Part shown: positions 1-9,154 of the stretch, piece by piece
Layout: each line of letters begins with the position of its first letter
Position numbering within the stretch: position 1 is the stretch's first letter
DNA from: an uncultured Alphaproteobacteria bacterium
GTDB taxonomy: Bacteria > Pseudomonadota > Alphaproteobacteria > HIMB59
Reading direction: 5' to 3'
DNA: 56,510 nt
Assembly: GCA_902595525.1 (NCBI GenBank)
Contig: CACJQJ010000003.1
Location: 1 to 56,510, forward strand
Program-made: the position numbers and the translations under genes
Notes under the pieces: generated by a model
What the model was told of the DNA's origin: nothing
The model's database searches: none
What the model saw: only the letters and a program-made list of their open reading frames with translations

Positions 1-361
1 AAATTTCATTGTTAATAAAATAAAAAATAAATATTCCAAATGTTATTAAAAAAAATATTTTTATATTTTCTTTAATAGAGAAATATTGTTTTAAAATTAT
101 GATCTCATTGCTATTGTTAAATTTATAATTTAAAAAAAAGCTTGCTAGTAATAATATAAAAGGCAAAAGTGGACTTATAAAACTAGGTAAAACTAATATT
201 GTAGTCTTAATTACATCAATTAAATGAGTTGATATTGATTGTTGCAATTCAAGAATTCTTAAAACTTGAGAAAACCAAATTAAACCTAGGAAGATTAAAA
301 TATTTATTAAAATATATTTTAAATAAGTAAAAATTATGTATGATTTAGCTCCTCCTAGCAT
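1..361 (-). CDS. lptF: LptF-type permease of the LPS export ABC transporter (N-terminal part)
   Basis: The reverse strand is open from an ATG at 361-359 to the window edge, giving about 120 residues and no stop. It starts [18 protein letters not shown] and carries the pattern of YjgP/YjgQ (LptF/LptG) proteins: a first membrane helix ending in WFSQVLRILEL, then a second helix region with VLPSFISPLLPFILLLASF and a loop resembling the 'SDSELVVMRAAG' segment of the family (here NSNEIIILKQYFS). LptF and LptG form the inner-membrane part of the LPS extraction machine with LptB. An AGGAGG lies inside the reading frame just after the ATG (complement of 351-356), so the exact start is not certain. The gene is divergent from pepA, and the two start codons overlap. 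The rest lies outside the window. Confidence 0.8.
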   Translation of the reverse strand, partial: MLGGAKSYIIFTYLKYILINILIFLGLIWFSQVLRILELQQSISTHLIDVIKTTILVLPSFISPLLPFILLLASFFLNYKFNNSNEIIILKQYFSIKENIKIFFLITFGIFIFYFINNEI

Positions 362-1739
362 GAAAGCTCAATTTAACTTAATAAATATATCTAATCAAAG
401 ATTTAAATTACTAGTGAATATTCTAGATAAAGGTTCTCCTAAAAAAGGATTATTAGATTATAAATACAATAATTTTGTAATTTTTAAATATTATCTAAAA
501 TTAGAAAATTCACGTTTTGTTTTAAATATTTATAAAACTAACTCAAAAATAAATCATTTTAATAGAGTTGTTTTGGGAGCGTTTGTATATGATATCTCAT
601 TAAAATATTCAATTTCATCAATAACAATAGAATCAAATAATAAATTAATTCTTCAAAGTTTAGCTTTTGGTTTTTTGCAGAAAGATTTCATTTACACAAA
701 GTACAAATCAAAATCAAAATTTTCAAAGTTCAAAACAAATTATAAACTTTCCAATAATAATCAGACTTTATTGGACTCTATAAAATATTTAAAAGAGCTA
801 GTTTCTGAGCCTAGTAATGTGATCTACCCAGCATCTTTTGTTAAAAGGACACAAAAGTACATAGATAAAAAAAAAGTAGATATAAAAATTTTAAATGAAA
901 AAGATATTTCAAAGATAGGCTTAAATTGTTTATTAGCAGTTAGTCAGGGAAGTCAAAGAGAACCAAAAGTAATGGAGTTTTCTAAAAAAAATAAAAAAAA
1001 TAATGTTGATATATTATTTGTAGGTAAGGGTGTTTGTTTTGATAGTGGTGGTATTTCAATAAAACCAAGTGCAGGAATGGAAGATATGAAGTGGGATATG
1101 GCTGGATCAGCAGTTGTAGTGGCAATTATCAAGTATCTTAGTGAAATTCAAACAAATTTTTCTTATGCCGGAATTGTAGGTTTAGTAGAAAATATGCCAA
1201 GTGGTACTGCTTATAAACCAGGTGATATTATTAAATCTTACAAAGGTATCAATGTTGAAGTTCTAAATACAGATGCAGAAGGTAGACTTGTATTAGCAGA
1301 TATAATTACATACGGATGTGAAAAATATAAACCAAAGATTGTTATTGATTTTGCAACACTGACCGGAGCAATCATGGTTGCACTAGGCCAACATTATGCA
1401 GGTTTATTTTGTAACGACGATAAACTAGCAGATACACTTTATCAATCTGGTTTAGAAACAAATGAAAAAGTTTGGAGAATGCCTCTTCATGATGATTTCG
1501 ATAAAGAACTTAACTCACCATTTGTAGATATTAAAAATATTGGAGTAGGAAGATATGGTGGCTCAGTAACTGCGGCGCAATTCTTACAAAGGTTTGTTCC
1601 TAAGGATACAAAATGGGCTCATCTTGATATAGCTGGTACCACATGGAAAAATGCTGGAGATATTATGAACAATAAAGGTTCCACCGGTTTCGGCTTGACA
1701 TTGATTGCAGATTTTATAAGTAAGTATTTCAAAAATTAG
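360..1739 (+). CDS. pepA: Leucyl aminopeptidase, family M17
   Basis: Cytosolic dinuclear-metal aminopeptidase that trims N-terminal residues from peptides. The C-terminal catalytic domain is clear: the KGVCFDSGG block near residue 220, the DMAGSAVV segment, and the M17 signature NTDAEGRL near residue 302. These supply the Lys, Asp and Glu metal ligands of the family. The N-terminal domain is poorly conserved, as is usual. I chose the ATG at 360 because the protein then begins MKAQFNL; an upstream in-frame ATG at 336 would add eight residues. Neither start has a Shine-Dalgarno sequence. The gene is followed by ndk after 8 bases. PepA proteins can also bind DNA as regulators in enterobacteria, but nothing here supports that role. 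Confidence 0.93.
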   Translation: MKAQFNLINISNQRFKLLVNILDKGSPKKGLLDYKYNNFVIFKYYLKLENSRFVLNIYKTNSKINHFNRVVLGAFVYDISLKYSISSITIESNNKLILQSLAFGFLQKDFIYTKYKSKSKFSKFKTNYKLSNNNQTLLDSIKYLKELVSEPSNVIYPASFVKRTQKYIDKKKVDIKILNEKDISKIGLNCLLAVSQGSQREPKVMEFSKKNKKNNVDILFVGKGVCFDSGGISIKPSAGMEDMKWDMAGSAVVVAIIKYLSEIQTNFSYAGIVGLVENMPSGTAYKPGDIIKSYKGINVEVLNTDAEGRLVLADIITYGCEKYKPKIVIDFATLTGAIMVALGQHYAGLFCNDDKLADTLYQSGLETNEKVWRMPLHDDFDKELNSPFVDIKNIGVGRYGGSVTAAQFLQRFVPKDTKWAHLDIAGTTWKNAGDIMNNKGSTGFGLTLIADFISKYFKN

Positions 1740-1747
1740 GAGCTAAT

Positions 1748-2161
1748 ATGCAAAAAACATTTTCGATAATCAAACCGGATGCCGTGAAAAGAAATTTAAT
1801 TGGTCATATCAATCAAATGATTGAAAATGCTGATTTGAAAATTTTAGCTTCAAAAAAAATATATTTGACCAAAAATCAAGCGCAAATTTTTTATGAAGTA
1901 CATAAAGAAAGACCTTTTTTTAATAGTTTAGTTGAGTACATGACATCTGGCCCTGTACAAGTACAAGTTTTAGAGGGAGAAGACGCTGTAATAAAATATC
2001 GTAAAATTATGGGTGCTACTAACCCAGATGAAGCTGAAGAAGGAACTATAAGAAAACTATACGCCGAGTCTATTGAAGCAAACTCAGTTCATGGAAGCGA
2101 CTCTGAGGAAAATGCAAAAATCGAAATCAGTTTCTTTTTTTCAGGATCCGAACTAATTTAG
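1748..2161 (+). CDS. ndk: Nucleoside diphosphate kinase
   Basis: Transfers phosphate between nucleoside tri- and diphosphates through a phosphohistidine. At 137 residues it has the usual family size. It starts [18 protein letters not shown], has the [16 protein letters not shown] segment, and contains the active-site signature [12 protein letters not shown] with the catalytic His near residue 117. An AGGAG lies just upstream of the ATG. It follows pepA closely and converges on purN, with the last nine bases of the two genes shared; no terminator hairpin is visible between them. Confidence 0.97.
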   Translation: MQKTFSIIKPDAVKRNLIGHINQMIENADLKILASKKIYLTKNQAQIFYEVHKERPFFNSLVEYMTSGPVQVQVLEGEDAVIKYRKIMGATNPDEAEEGTIRKLYAESIEANSVHGSDSEENAKIEISFFFSGSELI

Positions 2162-2698
2162 TAAATAATTAACAAGCTGTTTGTATACAAATTGATGCTC
2201 TAAACTCTTATGTTTTTTCATAAGCTCTAACTCATTTTTTGTATTAATTTTTTTGGTTTTATTTGAGATTGTTTGACCATCATCTAACTCAGTGGAAACC
2301 TTATGAATGGTAAAACCATAGTATTTTTCATTATTAATAAGCATTCTTTTTTGTGTCATAAGTCCTTTATAATTAGGAAGGATAGAGGGATGTAAATTTA
2401 TAACATCAAAGTTTTCAATTATACTCTTTTCAATAACCTTCATATAACCAACTGAAAAAATAACATCAGTATCATAGAAATTTTTTTTTTGTAACGTTCT
2501 TTGACACTCTCTTAATAAAACATTTTTGTAAAACTTACCTAAATATGACTTTATTTTTGTAGAAATATTATTATTACTAATAATAGTTATTATTTTAAAA
2601 TCTTTATTATTATGATTTTTTTTTAATATTTCTAGAAGATTAGAACCACTCCCTGATATTAAAAAGGAAACTTTTTTATAGTTATTTAATTTCACCAA
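2153..2698 (-). CDS. purN: Phosphoribosylglycinamide formyltransferase (GAR transformylase)
   Basis: Uses 10-formyl-tetrahydrofolate to formylate glycinamide ribonucleotide in purine synthesis. The ATP-independent folate enzyme fold is shown by SGSGSNL near the N terminus, the catalytic NLHPSILP segment (Asn and His) near residue 100, and the later Asp in [10 protein letters not shown]. At 181 residues it is somewhat short compared with about 190-220. It overlaps the end of purM by 17 bases, so the two are co-transcribed in the order purM-purN, as in many proteobacteria. The usual loop after the NxHPS motif is reworked ([11 protein letters not shown] in place of the common GLDTHRRAL pattern). 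Confidence 0.9.
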   Translation of the reverse strand: MVKLNNYKKVSFLISGSGSNLLEILKKNHNNKDFKIITIISNNNISTKIKSYLGKFYKNVLLRECQRTLQKKNFYDTDVIFSVGYMKVIEKSIIENFDVINLHPSILPNYKGLMTQKRMLINNEKYYGFTIHKVSTELDDGQTISNKTKKINTKNELELMKKHKSLEHQFVYKQLVNYLLN

Positions 2699-3632
2699 TA
2701 AGACTAAACAAGTTCCTTTTCATAAATCTCTTATAGTATTTCTTATTAATGACAAATATCATACCAATTCCACAATTAAATATCTCCATTAATTCGAGAT
2801 TAGAAATCTTAATATTATCTTTTATAAAATCGTACTCTTTGGGGAGATTGTTTATATTTAAATCAAATTTTGTACCCTTAGGAATACAACGTTTAAAATT
2901 TGAATATACACCACCTCCAGTTATGTGAGAGAGTGTCTTAATATACTTCAAATCATAATTATTAATATATCTATGGTATAGTCGTGTAGGTTTCATTATA
3001 AGATCAGAGAGCTTTTGTTTATTAAATGTTGCTTTTTTAATATTAATTTTATTATTACTAATAATTTTTCTAATAAGAGAATATCCATTTGAGTGAAATC
3101 CATTTGATTTTATTCCAAATATCAGATCCCCACTTGTTACATTTAAAGTTTTATATCTCGCTTTTATTCCTATTAAAAAACCAGCAATATCAAAATGATT
3201 ACCCTTATATAAAGATGGCATTTCAGCAGTTTCACCTCCAATAAGAGAGCAATTAATTTTTTTGCAAGCACTTGTGATACTCCTCAATATTTCAGTATAT
3301 TGTTTTGACTTGACCGAACTGCAGGCAAAGTAGTCTAAAAAAAATAGTGGTTTTGCCTTGTTGCAAAGTAAATCATTTGAGCACATTGCAACCAAATCTT
3401 GTCCAATTCCTTTGTAATAATTAAGCTCAGCAGCCAATATAGCCTTAGTTCCAACTCCATCCGTAGCAGCACAAAGCGTAACATCCTTGTTAACTCTATA
3501 TTCTGCACTAAAACCTAATTTATTTCCTAAAACTTTATTATTATGAGAACTTTTGATGAATTTTAGTGCCTGACTAATAAGTTTGTCAGTTTTTATTACA
3601 TCAACACCCGATTTTTTGTATAGTTTGCTCAA
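2682..3632 (-). CDS. purM: Phosphoribosylformylglycinamidine cyclo-ligase (AIR synthetase)
   Basis: ATP-dependent ring closure that makes aminoimidazole ribonucleotide in purine synthesis. Recognised by YKKSGVDV at the N terminus, TDGVGTKAILA, the DLVAMCSNDLL metal/ATP-binding segment, GGETAEMPSLY, and SNGFHSNGYSLIR. At 316 residues it is slightly shorter than the usual 340-350, mostly through a short C terminus. The start is TTG at 3632-3630, chosen because it places YKKSGVDV at the family position. That codon shares base 3632 with the ATG of the divergent gene. purN follows with an overlap. Confidence 0.95.
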   Translation of the reverse strand: MSKLYKKSGVDVIKTDKLISQALKFIKSSHNNKVLGNKLGFSAEYRVNKDVTLCAATDGVGTKAILAAELNYYKGIGQDLVAMCSNDLLCNKAKPLFFLDYFACSSVKSKQYTEILRSITSACKKINCSLIGGETAEMPSLYKGNHFDIAGFLIGIKARYKTLNVTSGDLIFGIKSNGFHSNGYSLIRKIISNNKINIKKATFNKQKLSDLIMKPTRLYHRYINNYDLKYIKTLSHITGGGVYSNFKRCIPKGTKFDLNINNLPKEYDFIKDNIKISNLELMEIFNCGIGMIFVINKKYYKRFMKRNLFSLIGEIK

Positions 3633-4267
3633 TGAAATATTTATATCTTATTAGTATATTCCTTGCATTTAATTTAAAAAATTTATCAGCTTATCAAGAA
3701 ATTACTATTCAAAAAGACAGCAATCTTCAAAATTATCAAGAATTACTTTTAAGAATAAATAATTCAATTACTGAGGAAGACATTATATCTTCAATAGAAA
3801 AAAATATTTATAATATTAATTTTAGCAATACGCAAATATCTCTTAATGTTGATGTAGATAATTTATCTAAAGATTTATATGCAAAAAATACCGATCATAA
3901 TTTATTTTTTTTAAATTGTTCATTACAAGAAAATTTTTTTAAATTTAATAATAAATTTGAAAATTGTCCAAATTTTATTATTCAAAACTTTGAAAAAGAC
4001 TCTTATATATACTTAAATTTTAATGAAAATTATTTTCGATTACACAAGTTTTCAAAAAATATAAATTTAAAAATACTATGGTTTAATCTCTTGGATAAAA
4101 ATAAAAGGTCTTATCAATTATCTATTGATCCATCAAATTATAAAAAATTAAAATACTTTACTGGTTTAGAGCCCAAGATAATATCTTATGAACAAAACAA
4201 ATTACTATTAGATTTCGAAAATATCTATGATGATAAACAGATTAATTTTTTGGTAAACTTTTTTTAG
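3632..4267 (+). CDS. Uncharacterised exported protein, possible DUF2066-like
   Basis: No firm family assignment. The 211 residues begin with a clear Sec-type signal (MKYLYLISIFLAFNLKNLSA), so the product is probably periplasmic; the rest is soluble and rich in Asn, Lys and Ile. Its place between divergent purMN and a downstream DnaA-related hda gene is the place where several proteobacteria carry a DUF2066 protein. The segment after the signal (NLQNYQELLLRINNS) loosely resembles the start of that family, which often reads as a run ending in a leucine-rich helix with 'L.R.SG'. That comparison is weak. The ATG shares a base with the purM start, and the stop overlaps the GTG of hda, so the gene is likely translated with hda and aspS. 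Confidence 0.6.
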   Translation: MKYLYLISIFLAFNLKNLSAYQEITIQKDSNLQNYQELLLRINNSITEEDIISSIEKNIYNINFSNTQISLNVDVDNLSKDLYAKNTDHNLFFLNCSLQENFFKFNNKFENCPNFIIQNFEKDSYIYLNFNENYFRLHKFSKNINLKILWFNLLDKNKRSYQLSIDPSNYKKLKYFTGLEPKIISYEQNKLLLDFENIYDDKQINFLVNFF

Positions 4268-4887
4268 TGCAAACATTTTTAAATTTAGACAGCTCTGATG
4301 AGGAAATTATACTTTCTTCAGAAAATGACTCAGTAATTCAATCTCTTAAGAAAAGAGTAAAATACCTTATTATTTATGGACCTAGAAAATCTGGTAAAAC
4401 CTCGATTGCAAATAATTTTTCTAAGGTTTTTGAAACTAATTTGATAAATAAATTACCTAAAGATTTACTTATAAAAAAAGAAACTTATTTAGACTTAAAT
4501 AGTTTACCTGCAAAAGATGAGAATTTTTTTCACTTTTTACAGCACTTCATATCAAATAATATTCCATTAACTATATTTACCTCTGACAGTTCTATTGAAA
4601 ATCTATCAGACAAAATTTATTTACCAGATATTGAGTCAAGGTTAAGACAATTCAATTTATGCATTATACAAAACCCTAATAAAGACCTTCTTTTAAAATT
4701 AATAAAAAAATATTTGTTTCTAAAGTCTATTACTGTTCCAGAACAGATCATTATTGAAGTAATGAATCATATTGAAAGAACATATCTAGCAGCATTTGAG
4801 GCAGCAAATACCATTAATCATTTGCTTTATGAGAATAACCATAATATTAATTTGTCACTTATTAGAAAGCATTATGAACAGTTATAG
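4267..4887 (+). CDS. hda: DnaA-related AAA+ protein, Hda type
   Basis: Hda/HdaA proteins bind the sliding clamp and stimulate ATP hydrolysis by DnaA, so that replication starts only once per cycle. This 206-residue protein has a Walker A motif (GPRKSGKT) near residue 38. After an AAA+ core it has a sensor-like PDIESRLRQF segment, matching 'PDLASRL' in Hda. No DNA-binding domain IV follows, so it is not DnaA itself. The Walker B segment is weak: TYLDLNSLP lacks the usual paired acidic residues. The start is GTG overlapping the previous stop. The start is QTFLNLDSS, and a clamp-binding peptide of the type QL(S)LPL is only loosely suggested by it. aspS begins 14 bases before its end. Confidence 0.8.
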   Translation: MQTFLNLDSSDEEIILSSENDSVIQSLKKRVKYLIIYGPRKSGKTSIANNFSKVFETNLINKLPKDLLIKKETYLDLNSLPAKDENFFHFLQHFISNNIPLTIFTSDSSIENLSDKIYLPDIESRLRQFNLCIIQNPNKDLLLKLIKKYLFLKSITVPEQIIIEVMNHIERTYLAAFEAANTINHLLYENNHNINLSLIRKHYEQL

Positions 4888-6649
4888 AGATTATTATTTA
4901 AAAGATATTGATAATAAACTAGTAGATAAAAAAATTACGGTTTCTGGATGGGTTAATAGATCAAGAGATCATGGAAATTTATTATTTATAGATTTAAGAG
5001 ACTCAACCTCACTTTTACAATGTGTTGTAGATAATACATCTGTTAATTTTTCTGATTTATCAAAAATAAAAAACGAGGATGTAATTAAAATTTATGGTCT
5101 AATAACCAAAAGAAGTGAGGAAACTATTAATACAAATTTAGAGTCAGGCGAAGTTGAATTAAAAATAGAAAGTTTTGAAATATTAAGCCGATGCTCTAAA
5201 ACTCTCCCACTTGAGGTTAATTCTGATAGTGATTATGGTGAAGAGGTAAGGTTAAAATATAGATATTTAGACCTTAGAAGATCCAAAATGCAGCGTAACA
5301 TTAAGCTAAGAAATCAAATTATAAATTATGTAAGAGATTTTATGAATAAGGAGGGTTTCATGGAATTAGCAACTCCAATTCTAACAGCTCCTTCTCCAGA
5401 AGGCGCTAGAGATTACTTGGTACCTTCAAGATTACATAAAGGATCCTTTTATGCTTTGCCTCAAGCACCTCAGCAATTTAAGCAACTTTATATGGCTTCT
5501 GGTGTTGATAAATATTTTCAAATAGCTCCATGTTTCAGAGATGAAGATAGTAGGGCTGATAGATCCCCTGGTGAATTTTATCAAATTGATATGGAAATGA
5601 GTTTTGCCACACAAGAGGATGTTTTAGACGTTATCAGTCGTTTACTATTTAATACTTTTGATAGATTTAAACTCAAAGATAAATTAATAAATAAACTTCC
5701 ATTCCCAACTTTTACTTACAAAGATAGTTTAGAAAATTTTGGATGCGATAAACCAGATTTAAGAAATCCTCTTAGATTAGTTAATGTAACAAATTATTTT
5801 GAGGGCTCAGGTCTTCAAATTTTTGAAAATTTAATTAAAAAGGGCGCTATTGTTAATTGTATTCAAGCTCTCAATTCTGAGGGTAAGCCAAGAAGTTTTT
5901 ATGATAACCTTAACAAATGGGCTCAAGAACAAGGAAAAAAGGGTCTTGGATATATTAACTTTGAAAATTCACTACCAAAAGGCCCATTAGCTAAAAATTT
6001 TAATCAAGAAAAGTTAAACCAAATGATTAAAGATAATAATTTTAATTTAAATGATGGATTACTTTTTGTGTGTGACTTACCAGATGAGTCATATGAGTTC
6101 TCATCAAGGGTTATTTCAAAAGTAGGAGAGGATTTAAATTTAATTGATAAAAATAAATATGAATTTTGCTGGATTGTTGACTACCCTATGTATGAAAAAG
6201 ATGTTTTAACTGGCAAGATTGACTTTAGTCACAATCCTTTTTCTATGCCTCAAGGAGGAATGGAAGCATTGACGAAAGATGACCCCTTGAATGTTTTAGC
6301 ATATCAATATGACATCGTATGTAATGGAATAGAATTGTCATCTGGAGCCATAAGAAACCATAGACCAGATATTATGAAAAAAGCTTTTGAAATCGCAGGA
6401 TATGGCGAAAGTGAGATTAAATCAAAATTTAGTGCTTTGTTTGATGCTTTTCATTATGGAGTTCCCCCTCACGGAGGATGTGCACCGGGTCTAGACAGAA
6501 TAATTATGTTACTCAGTGAAAATGAAAATATCAGAGAAGTAATAGCTTTCCCTTTTAACCAAAGAGCTCAAGACTTAATGATGAACGCTCCAGTTAAAAT
6601 AGAAGATAAACAATTAAAAGAGTTGAATTTAAAAAAAGTTAGCGATTAG
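4874..6649 (+). CDS. aspS: Aspartyl-tRNA synthetase, bacterial type
   Basis: Charges tRNA-Asp (or, in organisms without asparaginyl-tRNA synthetase, also tRNA-Asn together with GatCAB). From the ATG at 4874 the protein has 591 residues, the normal bacterial length, and begins MNSYRDYYLKDI. It has an N-terminal OB-fold anticodon domain (VSGWVNRSRDHGNLLFIDLRD), class II motif 2 (FRDEDSRADRSPGEFYQID), the bacterial insertion domain, and motif 3 (HGGCAPGLDRIIMLL). An earlier in-frame start would add 26 residues read from inside hda and is unlikely. Because gatCAB is in the same window, a non-discriminating AspRS is possible; sequence alone does not decide this. It converges on topA with an 11-base overlap. 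Confidence 0.97.
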   Translation: MNSYRDYYLKDIDNKLVDKKITVSGWVNRSRDHGNLLFIDLRDSTSLLQCVVDNTSVNFSDLSKIKNEDVIKIYGLITKRSEETINTNLESGEVELKIESFEILSRCSKTLPLEVNSDSDYGEEVRLKYRYLDLRRSKMQRNIKLRNQIINYVRDFMNKEGFMELATPILTAPSPEGARDYLVPSRLHKGSFYALPQAPQQFKQLYMASGVDKYFQIAPCFRDEDSRADRSPGEFYQIDMEMSFATQEDVLDVISRLLFNTFDRFKLKDKLINKLPFPTFTYKDSLENFGCDKPDLRNPLRLVNVTNYFEGSGLQIFENLIKKGAIVNCIQALNSEGKPRSFYDNLNKWAQEQGKKGLGYINFENSLPKGPLAKNFNQEKLNQMIKDNNFNLNDGLLFVCDLPDESYEFSSRVISKVGEDLNLIDKNKYEFCWIVDYPMYEKDVLTGKIDFSHNPFSMPQGGMEALTKDDPLNVLAYQYDIVCNGIELSSGAIRNHRPDIMKKAFEIAGYGESEIKSKFSALFDAFHYGVPPHGGCAPGLDRIIMLLSENENIREVIAFPFNQRAQDLMMNAPVKIEDKQLKELNLKKVSD

Positions 6650-9152
6650 CTTTAAGTATTTTTTCTACATCCTCAATTGTTAAATTTTCTCCATCATATT
6701 CTGGAGGAATTTTGTAATTCATTATGCCTATTTTAAAATAAAATTTTCCTGACTTCCCTTTGTAAAGATTTGCTCTTTGTTTCCTTCTCTTTAGAACTCC
6801 AATTTCTCTTACTTTATTGGTAGGTTTATTTTTTTTAATAGTTATCAATTCCACTGCTTGATCTAAATTAATTTCCAAGACATCATATTTTCTTCCCAAA
6901 GAAGCAAAAATATCTTGGTATTTAACATAAGGTCCATACGCTCCTATGTTTGCTATTACCGGATCTTCACTATTTGGAAAATTTCCAAGTGTAATTGGTA
7001 GCTTAATTAACTGACTAGCAATATTCATACCAATTGTATTTTGATCATAGCTTTTAGGAAGAGTTACTCTTTTAGGTTTATCTTCATCAGTGTCTTTTCC
7101 TAATTGTAGATAATAGCCATAAGGACCCAAGTGAACTGCTATTTCTTTTTTGGAGTCAGCATCTATACCTAGGGTTCTTGGAAAAGTGATGATTTCATCT
7201 CCCTCACGATTTTTTGGATTTACCTCTTTAACGAATGCACCTATAGAAATTGTAAATTTACATTCAGGGTAATTTGAACAGCCAATAAATCCTCCCATTT
7301 TTCCGACTTTCACACCCAAATTGCCTTCACAATTTTCTGTGTTTGCCCAAGAGGAACATTTGATATCAATGTCTCCTCCAATTTTTTTAAAAATAACTGG
7401 TGATAATTCTTCATTTATCACATCAATTACTTCTCTATTAGGCTTACCCATAACCTCATTTATGAAAAACTCAAAATCTTTCCAAAAATTTAAAACAATA
7501 TTTTTCCATTCTGCTTTATCAGCAGCGACATCATCAAGCTGATTTTCTAAATCAGCTGTAAATTTATATTCAAGAAATTTTTTAAAATAATTACATAAAA
7601 ATACATTTACTACTCTACCGCGATCATTAAGTATAAATGATTTTCCACTTTTTAAAACATAACCCCTATTAACAATTGTTTGAATTATAGAGGCATAGGT
7701 TGAAGGTCTTCCAATTTCTAACTCTTCTAATTTCTTTACTAAACTGGCATCAGTATATCTAGAAGGAGGAGAAGTATACGACTCTAGTGTTTCAACTTCA
7801 CTTACAATGTATTTATCATTTTCTTTTATATTTTCTAATAGTGAAATAATTTGTTCTTCGTCGTCCTCTTGTAGGTTATAAACTTTCTTATATCCATCAA
7901 AAATTAATTTACCAAGCGTTGCTTTTAAAGTTATGTTTTTTTCTTCACAATCTATTTGAAGTGTATTTTGGTTCGTTTCAGCACTTGTCATTTGAGAGGC
8001 TAATGTTCTTTTCCATATTAAATCATAAAGTTTAAATTGTTCTTCACTTAGATAATCTTTTATACTTTCAGGCTTTATTAAAATATCTGTTGGCCTAATT
8101 GCCTCGTGCGCTTCCTGTGCGTTCTTTTTTCTAGACTTATACTCAATAGGCTTATCTGGTAAATAATTATCACCATATTGCTCACTTATATTTTTTCTTA
8201 TTGTATCAATTGAGTCTTTAGAAAGCGTTATGCTATCTGTTCTCATATAAGTGATTAAAGCAATAGTTTCCTTATTTATATCTATGCCCATATATAAACC
8301 TTGAGCGATAGTCATAGTTTGACTGGCACTAAAATTAAGTTGACTATTAGCTGTTTGTTGCAAAGTTGATGTATTAAAAGGTGCTTTTGGTTTTCGAGAT
8401 ATTGTCTTTTCATCAATTTTTCTGATGAAAAATTTGTTGTTATTTAAGTAATTTTTAGCCTTTTCAGCTAAAGCCTCATTTTTAAAAAAGAGCTTGTCTA
8501 CTTTTTGCCCATCTAGACTTGTAATGGATGTATCAAGTTTTGCACCGTTAATTTCCCCATGTACATTTATTTTATAGAATTTTTCTGGCTCAAATTGTTC
8601 TATCTCAATTTCTTTTTCATAAATGAGTCTTACTGCTACAGATTGCACTCTTCCTGCAGATCTACTACCAGGCATTTTCCTCCAGAGAACAGGAGATAAA
8701 CTATATCCCGCTAAATAATCTAAACTTCTTCGGGCTAAATATGCAGAAACTAGATTATCATCAACTTTCCTAGACTCTTTAAAACTATTTATTACTGCAT
8801 TTTTAGTTATTTCATTAAATGTAATTCTCTCAAATTTATTTTTATCTATTTTTTTTTCTAAAGACTTCACTAAGTGCCATGTAATCGCTTCACCTTCTCT
8901 GTCTGGATCAGTTGCAAGGTAAATTTTTTCATAACCTTCTGCTTTTTTCTCTATACTGTCCAACATTTTCATTCCTGCAGTTGTTGTTTCCCAATTCAAC
9001 TCAACATCACTGTAGTCTTCAGTCACTTTAACACCATCTTTTTTTGCTAAATCTCTAAAATGACCAACTGTAGCTATGACTTCAAAATCATTTCCAAGAT
9101 ATTTATTAATCGTCTTAGCTTTTGCGGGTGACTCTACAACTAGTAAATTCAT
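6639..9152 (-). CDS. topA: DNA topoisomerase I (type IA)
   Basis: Relaxes negative supercoils through a transient phosphotyrosine. The Toprim domain opens the protein (LLVVESPAKAKTINKYLG, later DPDREGEAI). The catalytic Tyr lies in ALITYMRTDS near residue 300. The C-terminal part has one recognisable topoisomerase zinc-finger module (C near IKCSSW, ENCEGN, IGCSNYPEC) followed by TopA repeat-like segments with LGPYGYYLQLG and IGAYGPYVKY. At 837 residues it is a usual alphaproteobacterial size. It is the first gene of the cluster after the aspS convergence. plsY is encoded immediately upstream with 2 bases between them, so dprA, which often sits here, is absent. Confidence 0.97.
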   Translation of the reverse strand: MNLLVVESPAKAKTINKYLGNDFEVIATVGHFRDLAKKDGVKVTEDYSDVELNWETTTAGMKMLDSIEKKAEGYEKIYLATDPDREGEAITWHLVKSLEKKIDKNKFERITFNEITKNAVINSFKESRKVDDNLVSAYLARRSLDYLAGYSLSPVLWRKMPGSRSAGRVQSVAVRLIYEKEIEIEQFEPEKFYKINVHGEINGAKLDTSITSLDGQKVDKLFFKNEALAEKAKNYLNNNKFFIRKIDEKTISRKPKAPFNTSTLQQTANSQLNFSASQTMTIAQGLYMGIDINKETIALITYMRTDSITLSKDSIDTIRKNISEQYGDNYLPDKPIEYKSRKKNAQEAHEAIRPTDILIKPESIKDYLSEEQFKLYDLIWKRTLASQMTSAETNQNTLQIDCEEKNITLKATLGKLIFDGYKKVYNLQEDDEEQIISLLENIKENDKYIVSEVETLESYTSPPSRYTDASLVKKLEELEIGRPSTYASIIQTIVNRGYVLKSGKSFILNDRGRVVNVFLCNYFKKFLEYKFTADLENQLDDVAADKAEWKNIVLNFWKDFEFFINEVMGKPNREVIDVINEELSPVIFKKIGGDIDIKCSSWANTENCEGNLGVKVGKMGGFIGCSNYPECKFTISIGAFVKEVNPKNREGDEIITFPRTLGIDADSKKEIAVHLGPYGYYLQLGKDTDEDKPKRVTLPKSYDQNTIGMNIASQLIKLPITLGNFPNSEDPVIANIGAYGPYVKYQDIFASLGRKYDVLEINLDQAVELITIKKNKPTNKVREIGVLKRRKQRANLYKGKSGKFYFKIGIMNYKIPPEYDGENLTIEDVEKILKANR

Positions 9153-9154
9153 AA

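Noticed and set aside
336..359. Eight-residue N-terminal extension of pepA from the ATG at 336
   Set aside because: It lies wholly inside the divergent lptF frame and adds residues that do not belong to the family; kept only as an alternative start.
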